NCBI GenBank assembly: GCA_023014335.1
Contig: JAECYW010000002.1
Location: 868,001 to 932,000 of the forward strand
DNA length: 64,000 nucleotides
Source of the DNA: Galerina marginata
Lineage: Eukaryota > Basidiomycota > Agaricomycetes > Agaricales > Galerinaceae
Direction: 5' to 3'
The notes under the pieces are model-generated. The model ran no database searches. It was not told where the DNA came from and saw only the letters and a program-made list of their open reading frames with translations. How positions within the stretch are numbered: the stretch's first letter is position 1; each line of letters begins with the position of its first letter. Shown piece by piece: positions 45,778-59,858 of this stretch. The position numbers were made by a program, and so were the translations under genes.

Positions 45778-47913
45778 ATGTCGAAGAGAGAGCTTGGAGC
45801 CCTGAATGGGACAGGAGACAATGAGGGGTCAAGACATAAACGGCGACGGGAGGGTGGCGGGTACTCGTCAGACGTGGATGTGACGATGTCGGATCCCGTT
45901 GAGCCCACCGCCATGAACGGCGGAGCCAGCGGTGCGACGACCAAAGAGCAAGGTTTGAAGTTGTGGCAGACCGTAAAAGACGCGGTCAACAAAGAGTGAG
46001 TTAAAGCTCGCGTACATCCTGCCTTATTCGTCTCCTCTTTTGGCATTCCTCTTTTCTGACACAATCTCTTTCCTGCTTCACCAGCGGTCGCCCCCTTTCT
46101 ATCGACTTTTTGCGCAAGCCTCCAAAACGACAATATCCAGATTACTATGCAATCATCAAACACCCAATCGCTCTTGACGACATCAAGAAACAGCTGGATA
46201 GCAGTGGCTACTCCTCACTCGAAGATGTCAAGACCGACCTTGAATTACTCTTCGGGAATGCCAAACAGTACAACTTGACGGAGAGCATTATCTTTCAAGA
46301 TGCAAAGGAGCTTCTGGTGCGTCAATTTCCGTCATAGACCATCCCGACTCCTATGCCTTACCCCATTTTGTTTTTACTCAGAAACTAGTCCACAAGACAT
46401 ATAACAAGATGGTGCCGAACGAAGAGGACGGTGAGAACTCGAAACCAAAACCACCAAACCTCACTCGCTTGATCAAGGCCAGGTTGGAAAAATTGGTATC
46501 GAAGGAGGTTGAGTAAGTCGCCACAATGCCTGCCCTCCCAAATTCTGCTTATGTTCTAACTGTCTCAAGTGGTCGTACGTTGTCCGATGAGTTCATGCAG
46601 CTGCCCTCAAAGAAGCTTTGGCCTATATACTACAAGGAGATCAAATCACCACAGTGTTTTGAAGCTATCTTTGTGAGGACCATTTGACTTTCTCCCATGC
46701 CTGAGTGTGAACCTTGTATCCTGATTCTCCTGCAGAAACACATCAAACGCAAGGAATATGAGACATCTGCCGACTTTGCTGCGGACGTCGAACTTGTATT
46801 TTCAAACGCATTGACGTTTAACCAGGACCATACGCCAATTTGGAACGATGCCGTAGCTCTTCGGGTACCGTTTTTCCGCCAGTTACTGACGCGGTCTGAA
46901 CATGCTAACGTGGTGTTTACGTCTAGGATTACTTCCGTCAGCTCATGTCGGATCTGCCACCACCTCATAATCTTCCGCAATACGCCAAACCCTCCAATAA
47001 GATCAAAATCAGACCTCCACAAGCTGCCCAGGCAGCTGCCTCTAGCTCAGCGCCTCAGGCTTCACATCACGAATCTGTCAAGCTACGAGTTCCAGCACAA
47101 CATCCACCGAAACCCATACCTCCAACCCCAACACCTGCCCTTCCTGCTCAAACCTTGTCGAATCCTCCATCCGCACCTACACCGACTTTAGTAAAACAAA
47201 CCGCGCCGGCTGCTACGAAAGTCTCGATACCCCAGGTTAAAGCACAGCGCAAAGGCTCAACCCCTGTCCCACATCCGCAACAGACCGTCTCGTTTATCAA
47301 TGCGACCCCGTCACATTACCCTCGCGCCCCTTATGCCCCTGCAGGAAGCACACCTGCCACTGCTGCAGCCCCGGCCGCCCCCAGTGCTATTCGGTCGAAC
47401 TCTGCGACGAATGCGAACATTCATTCTACTTCTCAATCACCTGCCCCAGTCAACCTTCCTCCAAGTCATCAACTGAAGGCTATAAACCTTCGTATACAAC
47501 CTAAAGGAAGATCGTTGAGCTTGGATCATTGCGACGGAGTCAAAAGCTGGGCCCTGCGGCTAATGCCGGGGGAGACCAGCATACTTGTCAACGATGTATC
47601 CTTTATGGGTGACGAAGAAGACGAGGAGAGCAGCGACGACGAGGATCATGATGTCGAAAAACATGAGGAGGAAGAAGACATGGATATGGACGTCGACGTA
47701 GAGGCAGGTGCGCCTTCTCCCATGAAAAATGGGCGAAAGAAAGGCAAAGGACGGGGACGAGGGCGACCGCCCAAGTCTTCTACGGTGGCGGCGGCCAAAG
47801 CTGCCCAGGCAGCTGCTGCAGCAAAGGCGGCAAAGGCGAAGAAGAAGCCAGCCACGAAAATAGGCGAGATCCAGTTAAAGCTCAACAAGTTCTTGGTGAA
47901 AGAAGCAGCCTGA
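45778..47913 (+). CDS. RSC4: Double-bromodomain protein, RSC4-like
   Basis: Binds acetylated histone tails as part of an RSC-type chromatin remodelling complex. After an acidic N-terminus, the first bromodomain reads FLRKPPKRQYPDYYAIIKHP, ALDDIKKQLDS, LLFGNAKQYN. The second reads GRTLSDEFMQLPSKKLWPIY, YYKEIKSPQCFEAI, LVFSNALTFNQDHTPI, each with the ligand-contacting Asn. A long Pro/Ala/Ser linker follows, then an ordered segment (LKAINLRIQPKG..SWALRLMPGETSILVND), an acidic patch, an AT-hook KGKGRGRGRPPKSS, an Ala/Lys helix and KLNKFLVKEAA. The tandem arrangement and C-terminal fold match Rsc4 better than Rsc1/2, which carry BAH domains. All six exons join without frame correction. Confidence 0.8.
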
Positions 47914-48361
47914 GCAGCCTGGAGAATGGAACGTGTATTTGCCGGTCGGGTCGAACGTCATTGAAGTTGGAGAGACCGGCGGTATGATATGGAAGGTTTA
48001 TGCAGAGAGACTGCCAGACGTGTAGTAGCGTTTTCCTTCATGTCTTTCTGTTCGCCTCCTATGTCGTCGTCTGCCATCCTTGTTCGTTCTGCTGTCATTG
48101 TTGGTCTGTCCGCTTTTCCTTTCCTGTTTCCTTTCCGTGGTGGTTTGCGTATTTTTTCTATACTTATATATTGATTGGGCCACCTTTCGTGTCTACTCGT
48201 AATACGTATATAAAACCTCAATAATTTCAACTTGTAAATATATGGATATCCTTCCCAAGTCGTGGAGCATTGACGTCCAATTTTCATTTATGAATCCGAA
48301 GGTCCTCCGGATTCCGGAAGACTATGTGTATTAAACTCTGGTTACATGCCCTGGTGAGCGA
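47914..48361. other. Convergent 3' spacer
   Basis: This separates the RSC4-like gene (+) from the CutC-like gene (-). It is T-rich with no coding support on either strand. Confidence 0.4.
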
Positions 48362-49725
48362 TCAGGGGAGGCTGAGCAAGTAATTGAGGGGATATGTTCC
48401 TGCCATCGACCGCTTGTGCTTGGAGCATATCATCGACGCCTTCTCAGCTATGGCTCGAATTGCATCCATGTTCCTTCGAACCGCCCGCTCCTTGACAGCC
48501 TTTTCACTTCTTGACATCGTGGACAGGGCTTTGTTCCCTGGCGTTACCAGAAATACTGTCCGACCCATGAAGCTGTTATTGAACCCAGTTAACGCAGAAG
48601 AATACAGCTCCAGGAAGGAACGCTCAAGCGCTTGCATATCCTTGAGGTCTATGGTGTCGTCTTCGACGTCCAGCAGAACAGTTGGTATAACTTTCCATAG
48701 GGTCGTAAATTCATCTTGATCGGAGTGTCTCCATGCGGGGCTCGCACTTTTCAAGTACGACGCGTGCAGACCCAAGGAGTTCATGAAAATCAAACATTTG
48801 ACGCGGTCGTTGCATGCTACTTTTTGTGAGCCTCGATGCGTATTAGTTCAAAGAACTTCCATACCTTGAGCGAATGCAGTCTACACCAATCACCTTGCCT
48901 AAATCTTCGAGAGCTGGCCAATCATCATGATCAGAACACAGGTTTCTTTTAGCTTGGGCGCTGCTAAACATTGGAAATGGGACAAACCGATAGTAATAGT
49001 TTCCTCGTCCATACCATCGAGGGCACCATGCGAAACAGGCTACAAGACAATGTGTTAACGCCTGGAATAGTGACGAAAAGGTAAACTCACTTCCAAATGT
49101 CCTCTTCACATCGCAGTCGCAAGTCTTCACTGTCGGAGTCGTCACTATGTTCGCAGTCTTCTGGTTTTATTGCAGCCATAAGGCTGACGTTGACGGGGTG
49201 GTCATATTAAACACCGTCAGTGATAGTTGGTTGACACATTCAGCAGGCCTTACATGTTCATGCGATCCACATCGACGCTCCCAGATTCAGTCAGAACGGC
49301 TAGAGAGAATCCATGCACGCAGTCGAACTCTTTGAAAACCCTAATGTCCTTCAGCATTGTCTTAAATTCTTTATCCGAATAAACGAAGTTTCCAGTACGG
49401 GGTCGGATGCGAATCTGGCCAATTGGGGTCAGTTCAAGCCACTCGTCGACGCAAATGGTAGCTCACGGTTACAATTGGGCAATTATTGCGTTGCATGACC
49501 AGCCTGCTGATAGAGTCGACGAGGGAATATGTCAGGAGTGATGCCACCATCCGCCGTGAGTCGGCAAATTTCAATGGCATCTGCACCACCTTTCAGAGCA
49601 CTAAGGAGCACCGGTCAGTTACGGTGAAATAACATAGAACGAGGTTGACCTACAGACGCTTCGGCGAGCTCAGCTGTGTCGACGCAGACTTCCAGATAAA
49701 TCTTAGCTTGAACAGGCTGGGACAT
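48362..49725 (-). CDS. Divergent CutC-like protein
   Basis: The start at 49725 gives MSQPVQAKIYLEVCVDTAEL, then exons with ALKGGADAIEICRLTADGG and ITPDIFP, then GQIRIRPRTGNFVYSDKEF, VFKEFDCVHGFSLAVL and GSVDVDRMN. These are the first four barrel strands of a CutC fold. A canonical GTAAGG..TCAG intron leads to KPEDCEHSDDSDSEDLRL. The rest is diverged: WPALEDLGKVIGVDCIRS can be lined up with the CutC ALSDIADIG..RILTS step, then WKVIPTVLLDVEDD and a basic C-terminal helix. FHRAFD and the PGSGI strand are not recognisable. It may be a divergent paralogue or a CutC half joined to another domain. The middle exons may contain one-base errors. Confidence is high for the N-terminal half, low for the rest. 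Confidence 0.5.
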
Positions 49726-50651
49726 GTTAGAAGTGGGAGTAATATGAGAGCCACGGGGGCGGAAGGGCCGCTTTTATTGAGCCATCCAGCTGCAGGCGCT
49801 TTTTCTTGCCACAATGGTGATCAGCAACAATAAATGGATTGCTTGTGCCACCGGCCCATGAACAATAAGTACACCACTGAGACACCGTACGCATCCAGTA
49901 GTTGCAGGTGACTCTCCTTGTTTCTTTTTAGCGATTTTGTTGTAAATCAGGTAAGGGAGAGAGAGAAATTACGTGACAAGGCGCTAGTGAGATTTCGATA
50001 GAGCAAACTCTAGTATGAGTGGCGAGAGAAGTGCGAAAGACACCAGCAAGAATAATCAACCTAGTGTTGACTGTATGGATCGTCAATAATATGAACGTCA
50101 GATCTAGATCGGAAAATCTGTGAAAGATCTGTCCTGTGTGGAGAGAGTTACAAACGCACAATCACCTTTATTGGATCTTTTTCTCAATAGATGTCTGGTA
50201 TCGATTGTTCTGAGCCAGGTTACATATAGATGTCGAGCTAAACAGCGAAGGCGGTAAGAAACCTCGAGGTGGTCCAGATTGGAAAGATGTTTAAAGCCAA
50301 ACGTCAGGGCTGGACATCGCACGGACCAGGCCAAGGTTCTGTTTGACAAAGAATAATCAGTATCCAAGTTGAATACCAAGCTTTGACCAAGCCATACTTT
50401 AGTATTAACTTGGCGGGTTCATTTAATGGTTCAGAAGAGGAAAAACCTTCCATTTACGACCATGACTCTGCCATGACTTGGCGAGCTGCAAGAGGATATT
50501 CGAGAGGTTAAAAATAGCTCGAGTCAAAAATAGCGCACCACCTCCTGTTGTTCTTCTGACGGAAACGGCCGCATGTTGTGAAGTCGGAGTCTGAAGCTTG
50601 AGAAGTTAAAAGGCTGCGCATCCCCTGCCAGCTCAAACAACTACCTTCACC
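49726..50651. other. Divergent spacer, no supported gene
   Basis: A minus frame at 50104-50379 has no domain. The last 150 bases hold the presumed promoter of the secreted glycoprotein gene, including a repeated GAGTCAAAAATAG / TTAAAAATAG element near 50510. Confidence 0.35.
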
Positions 50652-52108
50652 ATGTTCTCTTCTTCCTCCGTCCTTTTTGCTGCCTTGGCAGCAGTCCACT
50701 CGTTTACCTTGGCGTCAGCTGCTGAAGCTCCTGTTATTACCCAAGCCCCAACGCCCACCATCGCAAAACGCCAAGTTGCAGGCGGTCCTGGAACTCCCAT
50801 TCTCTCGACACTGCACTATGCTTTCACAGACCTTCCCTACCAGGTCTACCCATTCCAAGTGCTCCGTGGCCCCCAATTCGGTTTCAACCAGTGCAATTCA
50901 ACAACGTTGGGGCCAAACTCGAACTGCCAAACATTGGTATTCAACGGACCCTGTGCGTGCATTCCCACTGCTGAAAACCGCACTTTTGCTAATATTTTCT
51001 TTCTCGCAATAGGATGACTTTTGTTTGTGGGGATCCCCTGACCCGAGTGGCCTTATCGGCAACGTCGAGGCTAAAGTTGTAGCTTACTGCACCAAGCCCT
51101 ACCATGGTACTCGTCTCATTCCCCCTGGTGCCATCACCGGATTGCAGGTGCCTATCACACATTCATATCCTCTGACCTCACCGCTCATTGTCAATTTTTT
51201 CATCAGTGGACCAAAACCAAGGGGTACATTCAAGCTGTCGGTTTCATCAAAAACCCTGGCATTGGATTGGATCCTACTGACCAGGGCGGCGAACTTGACC
51301 CGCACGGTGCCGATCTCCAGGGCAACCCGCTTGGAGGTGTTGTATTCTCTAATGGCACTGCTGATTCCGATGGCCATACACTCACGCAAGTGTTCAACTG
51401 GAACACGTACGTTTTTCTAGTATTTGAATGAATTTAGACTAACCTGGTGGCTTTAACCATAGATTCGTCGGTGGAAACCAATTCTGCTTCAAAGCTTGCT
51501 TCAACTCTATCACTTCCCCAGACTACTGCCAAAATACCTATGATCTCGTTGGTTGTGCCTACAACATGCCGTCCGCTGCACAGGACGGCCAGTTCACCGA
51601 GTGTGATGGTGATGTTCAGGAAGTTGTTGGCGTTTACACATCTGCTGGACAAAGTGGGTTGCTCGTCCCTTTCTCACGCCTCCTGTCTGTGCTTCCCATG
51701 CTAACCAAACCAAAAATTTCATCGATAGCCCTGACATGGTCAATGCCCGACCCCCTGAACACTCCCCCACCATACACCCCTGTTATCCCTGCCTCATCAA
51801 ACTGCAAGACCTTCCAGTCTACTGATCTCTTTGCCGCTGGTTCTTTCGTGAGTTCTCGACTGTCCCTTCTGCTGGTTGAAATCATCTCATTCTTATCTTT
51901 CAGTCAACTTCTGCGTCGTCTACTTCTGCTACCGGTAGTGCTGCTGGCACTACCAAAGCAGGAGGAGCAGCGCCCACCTCTGGCACGTCTGGCTCAGGAA
52001 GTGCGCCTCCGGCAACCACGAAGTCTTCCGCTGCTATGACGACTAGAGTGCCTGCTGGTTTCTTTCGGTCTTGGACTGTTGGCCCTCGCGGGCGCTTTGA
52101 TTCTTTGA
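50652..52108 (+). CDS. Secreted GPI-type glycoprotein ('macrofage activating glycoprotein' family)
   Basis: The signal peptide is clear (SSSVLFAALAAVHSFTLASA). A KR site (IAKRQVAGG) is followed by the conserved ectodomain: YAFTDLPYQVYPFQVLRGPQ, GFNQCNSTT, DDFCLWGSPDPSG, VEAKVVAYCTKP, GHGTRLIPPGAI-like YHGTRLIPPG, GGELDPHGADLQGNPLGGVV, FVGGNQFCFKACF, DYCQNTYDLVGCAYNMP, ECDGDVQEVVG, SSNCKTFQSTDLF. A Ser/Thr/Gly/Ala-rich stalk and, after a one-base shift near 52065, a hydrophobic tail FGLGLLALAGALIL complete a GPI signal. The family is common in basidiomycete secretomes; its role is not established, and the name comes from one annotated member. The splice at 50950 is not fully resolved. Confidence 0.78.
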
Positions 52109-53148
52109 GCGACATTTGAGCGACGTGATGATGATATCTTATGGACATTTGTTGAACCACGAACTGCTTACTATGGCATACCGTACTGGAGTCTAATCGC
52201 TTTTATTTTGATAGTTAGCTCCGACGATAGACAGTCGTTACTTCGATCTTATCCTAATAACCTGACTAAATACCCACTTCCAAAATTCTAAGCTATACGT
52301 TGGAATTATGAAAAGAAAAAAAAGTCGCCTTAGTCTCTCCTTTGTCTAATGTATGGCAGCCGCAAGACAGGGATCTTGTCAATGTCACTGTTCTACTTGA
52401 GTACTGCATGAGCCTTGTCATGACGACTGGATAATTGGGCGCCGATTGAGACGGTCTGCGGTCACCGTGCGCCGCGATATGTGGTGTGTATACATATGGT
52501 TCGGGACAGGTTGCTGTCTGAGATTCGGTCTACTCGTGGGCGTAACTGACCATGATCATGACTTCTTAACCTGTGCGGTGATTCCGCCGGTGAAGGAAGA
52601 CCCCACAGTTGCATGTATTTCAATAAAATAAAAATGGACGCAAAAAATCTCCGAGTTCAGTGAGCAACGCAGATTCGTTCAAGTGCATACTGCTAGTCGC
52701 GACTCGCGACCAGGTCTCTCTGAGGAGGCGGCGTGCGCGCCTCTGTTGTGTGGATCACGTGAAGGATATGGATCACGTGAATGCCGGACGCGCCGACAGG
52801 AAGCGCATATGTCACCACTTTATCGCATTTTTCTGCATTCCTGTCGTCGACCATCACTGGCGGGTCAGTGCAACGAAAGCATCCAATGTGAGCATTAGCG
52901 CAGATCAATAGGACTGACGAATTGACTGTGAGGTTGACAGATAACTGCTTTTCTTCAACCATCCGCTGCACAGGTGCAGGACTTCCGAAGTTCAATCCCT
53001 TGGATATTCTCAGGACGAGGTTCACTTCTTGGATAAAAATTTGACTCCAGTGAGCTGTAGATTTCAATTTAGATTAAAAATCTTACTCATATGCAATTTC
53101 TCAGACTTCTACGTGTATTGATACTCCTTGTGCTCGTTTACTCTCGAG
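52109..53148. other. 1-kb spacer, no supported gene
   Basis: Short frames on both strands lack domains. A direct repeat GGATCACGTGAA(G/T) occurs twice near 52753 and 52771, each containing CACGTG, an E-box-type site. It is about 380 bases before the aminopeptidase start, and any role is speculative. Confidence 0.4.
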
Positions 53149-54920
<1,772 letters not shown>

Positions 54921-55093
54921 TGACGGAACGGGTTGCGGGGGTGCGGGGTAGGTCAGCTGACTTTCCGCTTTTGGGTTCGATCGGCTCGATCCCTTGCACC
55001 GGTGCATGTTCCATAATCCCTGAAACTCTTTTTTCTACGTCCATGTACTAGTCCACGTTGCTTATCTATCCTTCTCTACCATCTCCCGCATGC

Positions 55094-57623
55094 ATGGCTC
55101 CCTGGTTTTTTTCTCCAAAGCGCATCCAATCACCCAGGGAGCAGCCTACTCAACGTTCTCCAGCTCAATCTCTCCTCCACTATGCAACCGGATCTCCTCC
55201 ACCGTCTGCTCGAGTAGACCCGAAGCTCAAGCTCCAGCCGAGAAGGCCACTGCGTCTTTGGGACTATTGGAAGTTTGGTGTCATAGTCGCCGCCAAAGGT
55301 TAGCTCGTTGTGCTTCATACGCGTCGTCGCGACTCACCTAGATAATTCAGCTACTGAGGTCACCTCCGATGTCCTCTCGCATCATATTTGGGGGCCACGT
55401 CGCAAGTCCTGGGGCATCGAAATGACCATTGTCACAAGCCTCATCCGTGGCGCCGAACGCCATAGTTCGCTGGTCGATATCGTTAGTCTCATTGATTGTC
55501 CTAGCAGATGACACTTCTGAATTTCCTCTTCTTCTGACAGGGAACCATACGGATGTTAATGGGCATCGGCGGGCTGGTCCCTCTTCCTTCTGACGCACTC
55601 GTCTCCCCAGTGACCTTTCGAGTTAAGAAGCGTAATCTTCGGGGCATACTGGCGGAATTCGATGCCCAGGAGAAGGGAAACCGCTGAACTCTCCGGCGAA
55701 TGGGTGGTCGGGCGTAAGACGTGGCAGCGCATGCAGACCGAATGGAAAGCGGCCAACAAATCTGATCCAGCGCTCAACCGAAGTACGTCTCGGACGGAGG
55801 AAGCCACCTTTGGTCCATCCCAACAGTCCTTGAAGCGGAAGGAACGTGTCATTCTGTATATCCATGGTGGTACGATTGCCATATAACCTTCTCTGAGGTA
55901 GATCCTGATGACCCCTGCTATTGCGTGACTTTTCTGTCCAGGTGCATATTACCTGTCAAGCGCAGCAGCCCAGCGTATCATTTCCATCCCGCTTGCCAAA
56001 TATACCGATTCCCGCGTTTTTGGTAAGCTGACTTCTTCCTCTGGTCTCATGGTGCTGGCAGATTTTCTTAATCCCACCCTTTCTTTTCTTTGACCATTAT
56101 TCGCATGCTGAACTAAAATAGCGCTGGACTATCGTTTGGCTCCTGAGACGTGTTTCCCTGGGCCTCTGCACGATGTCGTTAGCGCGTATTTTCAGGCTGG
56201 TCGAGGACTTGCATATTCCACCAGAGAACCTCATAATCTGCGGAGACAGTGCAGGAGGTGGTCTTTCCCTAGCGCTACTCATGTATCTTCGTGACAATGG
56301 ATATGCCCTCCCATCTGGAGCCATCCTTATGTCGCCATGGGTTGGTGAGTATCCTTTCCTCGAAGGTTTCTATCTGTACTCACGTCTACGTTCACAAAGA
56401 TCTTACTATGAGTTGCGAGTCCTGGGACTCGAACTGCCCCCTATGACGTAGTCCCCTTCCCAACAGCCGATAATCACATGAATCCAATTGCCCTGTACCT
56501 GGGCGAGCACACCGAAGAATACCTCACCCATCCATTATGCCAGTCCGCTGTTCGGAGATTTCGAGGGACTGCCTCCGTTGCTAGTTCAGGCTGGTGATGC
56601 AGAGGTACTTCGGGACGAGATTACTCTGTTGGCCCATAAGGCAACCTTGGCCGGTGTACAAGTGATGCACGAGCTGTACGAGGATGCTGTAAGTCTATGA
56701 CACACCTACCTTGTTACCCAGCACTCATCTCCATCTCCTCTTGCCAGATCCATGTGTTTCAGGCATATCCGTTTTTGGAGGCCTCACGTCTATCTTTCGA
56801 ATCTATGCGGAACTTCGTGCGAGACGTACTGCCCAAGTACCAAAGCCGTTCACCAAAACTGCTTGCGGCTATCGCTGAGCGCGGGATGGAGCAAGAAATA
56901 GAGAACGAGAGATCTGTCTTCGTGAGTGGTGATGGTGTTGAGGCAAAGGTGCAAGAGTTTGGAATTGAGAAGATAAATGCCGAGGGCATGGCCAGGAAAG
57001 CCTCTAGTCACAAGACTTTGGATGCAGGAGCTGACATCACACCGAGCTGGGTGCGATCACCTGTCTGGCCCCCAATGGTCCCAGAGACTCCCAGGCGACG
57101 GACAAGAACTCAGGATAAGGGGGAGTTTGAGCACATAGAGGATGCTGATTTGGAGGACATCCCGCATCTACATCTTTCGCCTCCGCTGCACTCTCCTATA
57201 CCGCACCATGCTTCATCAGCCCCTCCTCCCGATTCTCGACCACCTATGTCCTCCTTTTCCTCGAATTCGTCGATACGATCAATATCCTCAATCAAGCTCT
57301 CGATGTCACCTGACGCTATGTCTCCTTCGTCTGCAGGTAGTCCGAGGAGGATACAGTCCACAAGTTCTCTCGCTGGATTTCCGTTTCCTCGTAGCCTCCC
57401 CGATGTGCATCTGCAGGATATCGAACCTAGTTCTTTGAAGCACAATCTATTCGCCTTCACCCAGAAACTCCCACATTCCAAGCACCACCTGCGCTCACGG
57501 TCGACGACTTTCCTATCTCCGCCTTCCAGGTTGTCGATGACAAGCATACAACCAACGCTGCCCTTCCCATCCTGTTCGGAAAAGGCTATCTACTGGATTG
57601 CTGATGAAGAGCAAGAGGATTAG
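55094..57623 (+). CDS. HSL-type alpha/beta hydrolase (steryl deacetylase-like) with long disordered tail
   Basis: The N-terminus [14 protein letters not shown] precedes [16 protein letters not shown] and, after an intron, [20 protein letters not shown]. The oxyanion motif reads [14 protein letters not shown], the nucleophile elbow [15 protein letters not shown], with [10 protein letters not shown] before it. [18 protein letters not shown] supplies the Asp region and DAIHVFQ the catalytic His. This is the alpha/beta hydrolase fold-3 (HSL) layout, as in yeast Say1. The catalytic core ends near residue 480; about 250 further residues are Ser/Pro-rich and disordered ([18 protein letters not shown]). 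Such a tail is unusual. The enzyme probably acts on sterol or lipid acetates at the ER; the substrate is inferred. One or two frame corrections are needed in the middle exons. Confidence 0.78.
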
Positions 57624-58260
57624 GGATGCCATGTCTATGACTGACGTGATCCCATCGGTCAACCCGGTTTGTGGGCAAGAAGATATCAAGTCTCTCGTCA
57701 ACGAGTGGACCCGACATGGCCCGGCGAACCACACGGTGGTGGTCGGTGCAGCGCCTTAGTTTCTTCACGTTCTAGCCAGCAGCAATGAGTCGCTCGAGCT
57801 TCTTGTTCCTGAGACCATAGTCCGCTGGCTCGGAGGCAGAATCTGGTAGCTTCACTCTTGTCTCTCATACCAACCCTCGATTGTTGGTCGACAATTTACT
57901 TTTTCCTTCCCTATTCGACAATTATGACTTGTGATGTTTTTGCCATTACCATACCACACTGCACGCATCTCGTCATCCGTCTCCCCAATATCATCACGTC
58001 GCATTGCTCTCCCTATTCCCAAGTGCACACTCATCCTTACACGTCCCCAGTGTTGCATATCTTGTAGCACTATTGTTAATGTCTTTATGTAGATTATACT
58101 GTAAAGCGATATATATAATCAATGAAATTGGATGGGTATACAAACTATTGTGGATGAGCTAAGCCATGGATTAAAATAGGCAGTCATAGGCTGTGGTAGC
58201 ATGCTAAAAAAAAATCAGAAACGAGAGCCACTGGGGAATCCCAGGTGAATGATACTCCCA
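57624..58260. other. Convergent 3' spacer
   Basis: This lies between the hydrolase (+) and Isc1 (-) genes. No coding frame with a domain is found on either strand. Confidence 0.4.
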
Positions 58261-59756
58261 CTAATCCCTCGTTTGTCCGTTCAGAATTGCCTGACCCTTC
58301 CTGTGAATCTCCAACTCCTCTATGACATTCATCAGCGCATTGCACTCCCAGTTTCCGAAGATGAAACCTTCATATAGCATGGTAGTGGCTAGCCACGCCA
58401 TAAACACGGTGAACAGGATGAAGATGGGGTTTATCCAGGAATGTGGGAGCCATGCAGTGCCGACAATGACTCCGACAAGAACGAGCATGGAGAGGCCGAA
58501 GATGATGAGTTCCTTCCGAGAACGTTCTCGGGAAAACCGGTAACATGCTGTGCAGCGCTTGGATGGTCGTTGCTATTGTTGCACTTGAGAGTTCCGTTTT
58601 TGTAGGTGGGGGTACATTGTCAGGAGATTCAGTTATTTCGAAGGTGGCTTCGAGTCCGAAATGATCAGATAGAGAAAATGTCCTTCCTGGAACAGGGTCC
58701 GTTAGCACGACTTTGGTATCGACGGCTTTTAGTACAGGGAGGTTGTGTCCTGGGCGGTTCGGTTGCCGGTATAGAATGTAGTCAAGGCGTTTGCCCCATG
58801 TTCCTCGTGCATGAAGCTTCCCTGCTGACCAGCTGTTGAGCGGTGAATCTGCTGTGATACCGAGTTGCTGAATGGCTTGCAGAGGAGCTGTAATTTGTGA
58901 TGTATTTACACTGGGATGGGTAGGCAGCCCAGGAGTCAGTCAGGTTCGCGTGTTGGAAAATGACGGTCATAGGTAGTGTAGAAGGTATGCTGTTGAAATC
59001 ACCCAGCTAAATAGATATATATTAGCAGAATGGAAGTTTAGATCGAAGAATACATACAGCGATAACATATCTGCCCACTTCAGCAGCTTGTCTAGTAAGC
59101 TTGGCAAACTCCCAGGCATTGACCGAGACGATGGGCTTCTGTTATATTCTGGCCCGTCTTCTCCTCCTTTAGCAAAAAGCTGCAATAATATAAATATTCA
59201 TCTGGGAAAATAGCGGACCAAAAATCGACGTACATGGGTGTTAAACACCTGGACTTGGCCGAGGATAGGATGCAGAATGACCACATGTGCAGCCGCCTTT
59301 CCGACAAACCAGTCCCCAGCCGCGACATCCAGCGGTGTTCCGTTTAGAGAATACGGGTAGATAGAAGCAGGAGATGATCGGGTGGCGGCTGAAAATCGCG
59401 AGGCCATGCACCTAACGCACCACTGAAACGAGGCAGAGATGTTTAGTACGACCTTCCGGAAAGACAGAAAAATCAGAGACACCTGTAAAAAAATTTCGAA
59501 TGCGGTAGACGACTAGCGACTCTTCGTTGTATCTGTTCATAATGTGCAAAGACCCATATTTCTTGCAGGGCAATGATATCATAGTCTGAGTTCGCGAGTT
59601 CATTCGCAATGGCGCCAATTCGCTCATTCAGACTCTTCGCGACGTATTTGAGGCCCCTATAAATAGCGCATTTAGCTTTTATCAATTTTTTTGCAATGAG
59701 GGAATAGCAAACCAGCAGTTCAGAGTGAGGACACGGATACGGGAGTCGCTTGACAT
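58261..59756 (-). CDS. ISC1: Inositol phosphosphingolipid phospholipase C (neutral sphingomyelinase)
   Basis: Hydrolyses inositol phosphosphingolipids to ceramide; belongs to the Mg-dependent exonuclease/endonuclease/phosphatase fold. The start at 59756 gives MSSDSRIRVLTLNCW, matching the family. Catalytic motifs in order are DYDIIALQEIWV (metal Glu), HVVILHPILGQVQVFNTHL, FAKGGEDGPEYNR, AGDFNSIPSTLPM (Asp-Asn), GKRLDYILYR, and SDHFGLEATFEI (catalytic His). Two C-terminal membrane segments follow (VLVGVIVGTAWL, ILFTVFMAWLATTMLYEGF), and the protein ends NGQTRD. Two one-base shifts fall between EYNR and the AGDFN exon. The start is head to head with the NTF2-like gene 102 bases away. Confidence 0.85.
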
Positions 59757-59858
59757 GATAGTTGAGGTAAGAGGACAGGGCTATATTTAGACCATCGTGA
59801 CGCAGTGATCAAGTTATGAACCGGGTCACAGCGACGCTTAACTCTGTCTTTAGCGACC
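59757..59858. promoter_or_regulatory. 102-bp divergent promoter ISC1 / NTF2-like gene
   Basis: Only 102 bases separate the two start codons, so both promoters and 5' leaders must overlap. No TATA box is evident; TGACGCAG near 59802 is the only motif-like word I see. Confidence 0.4.
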
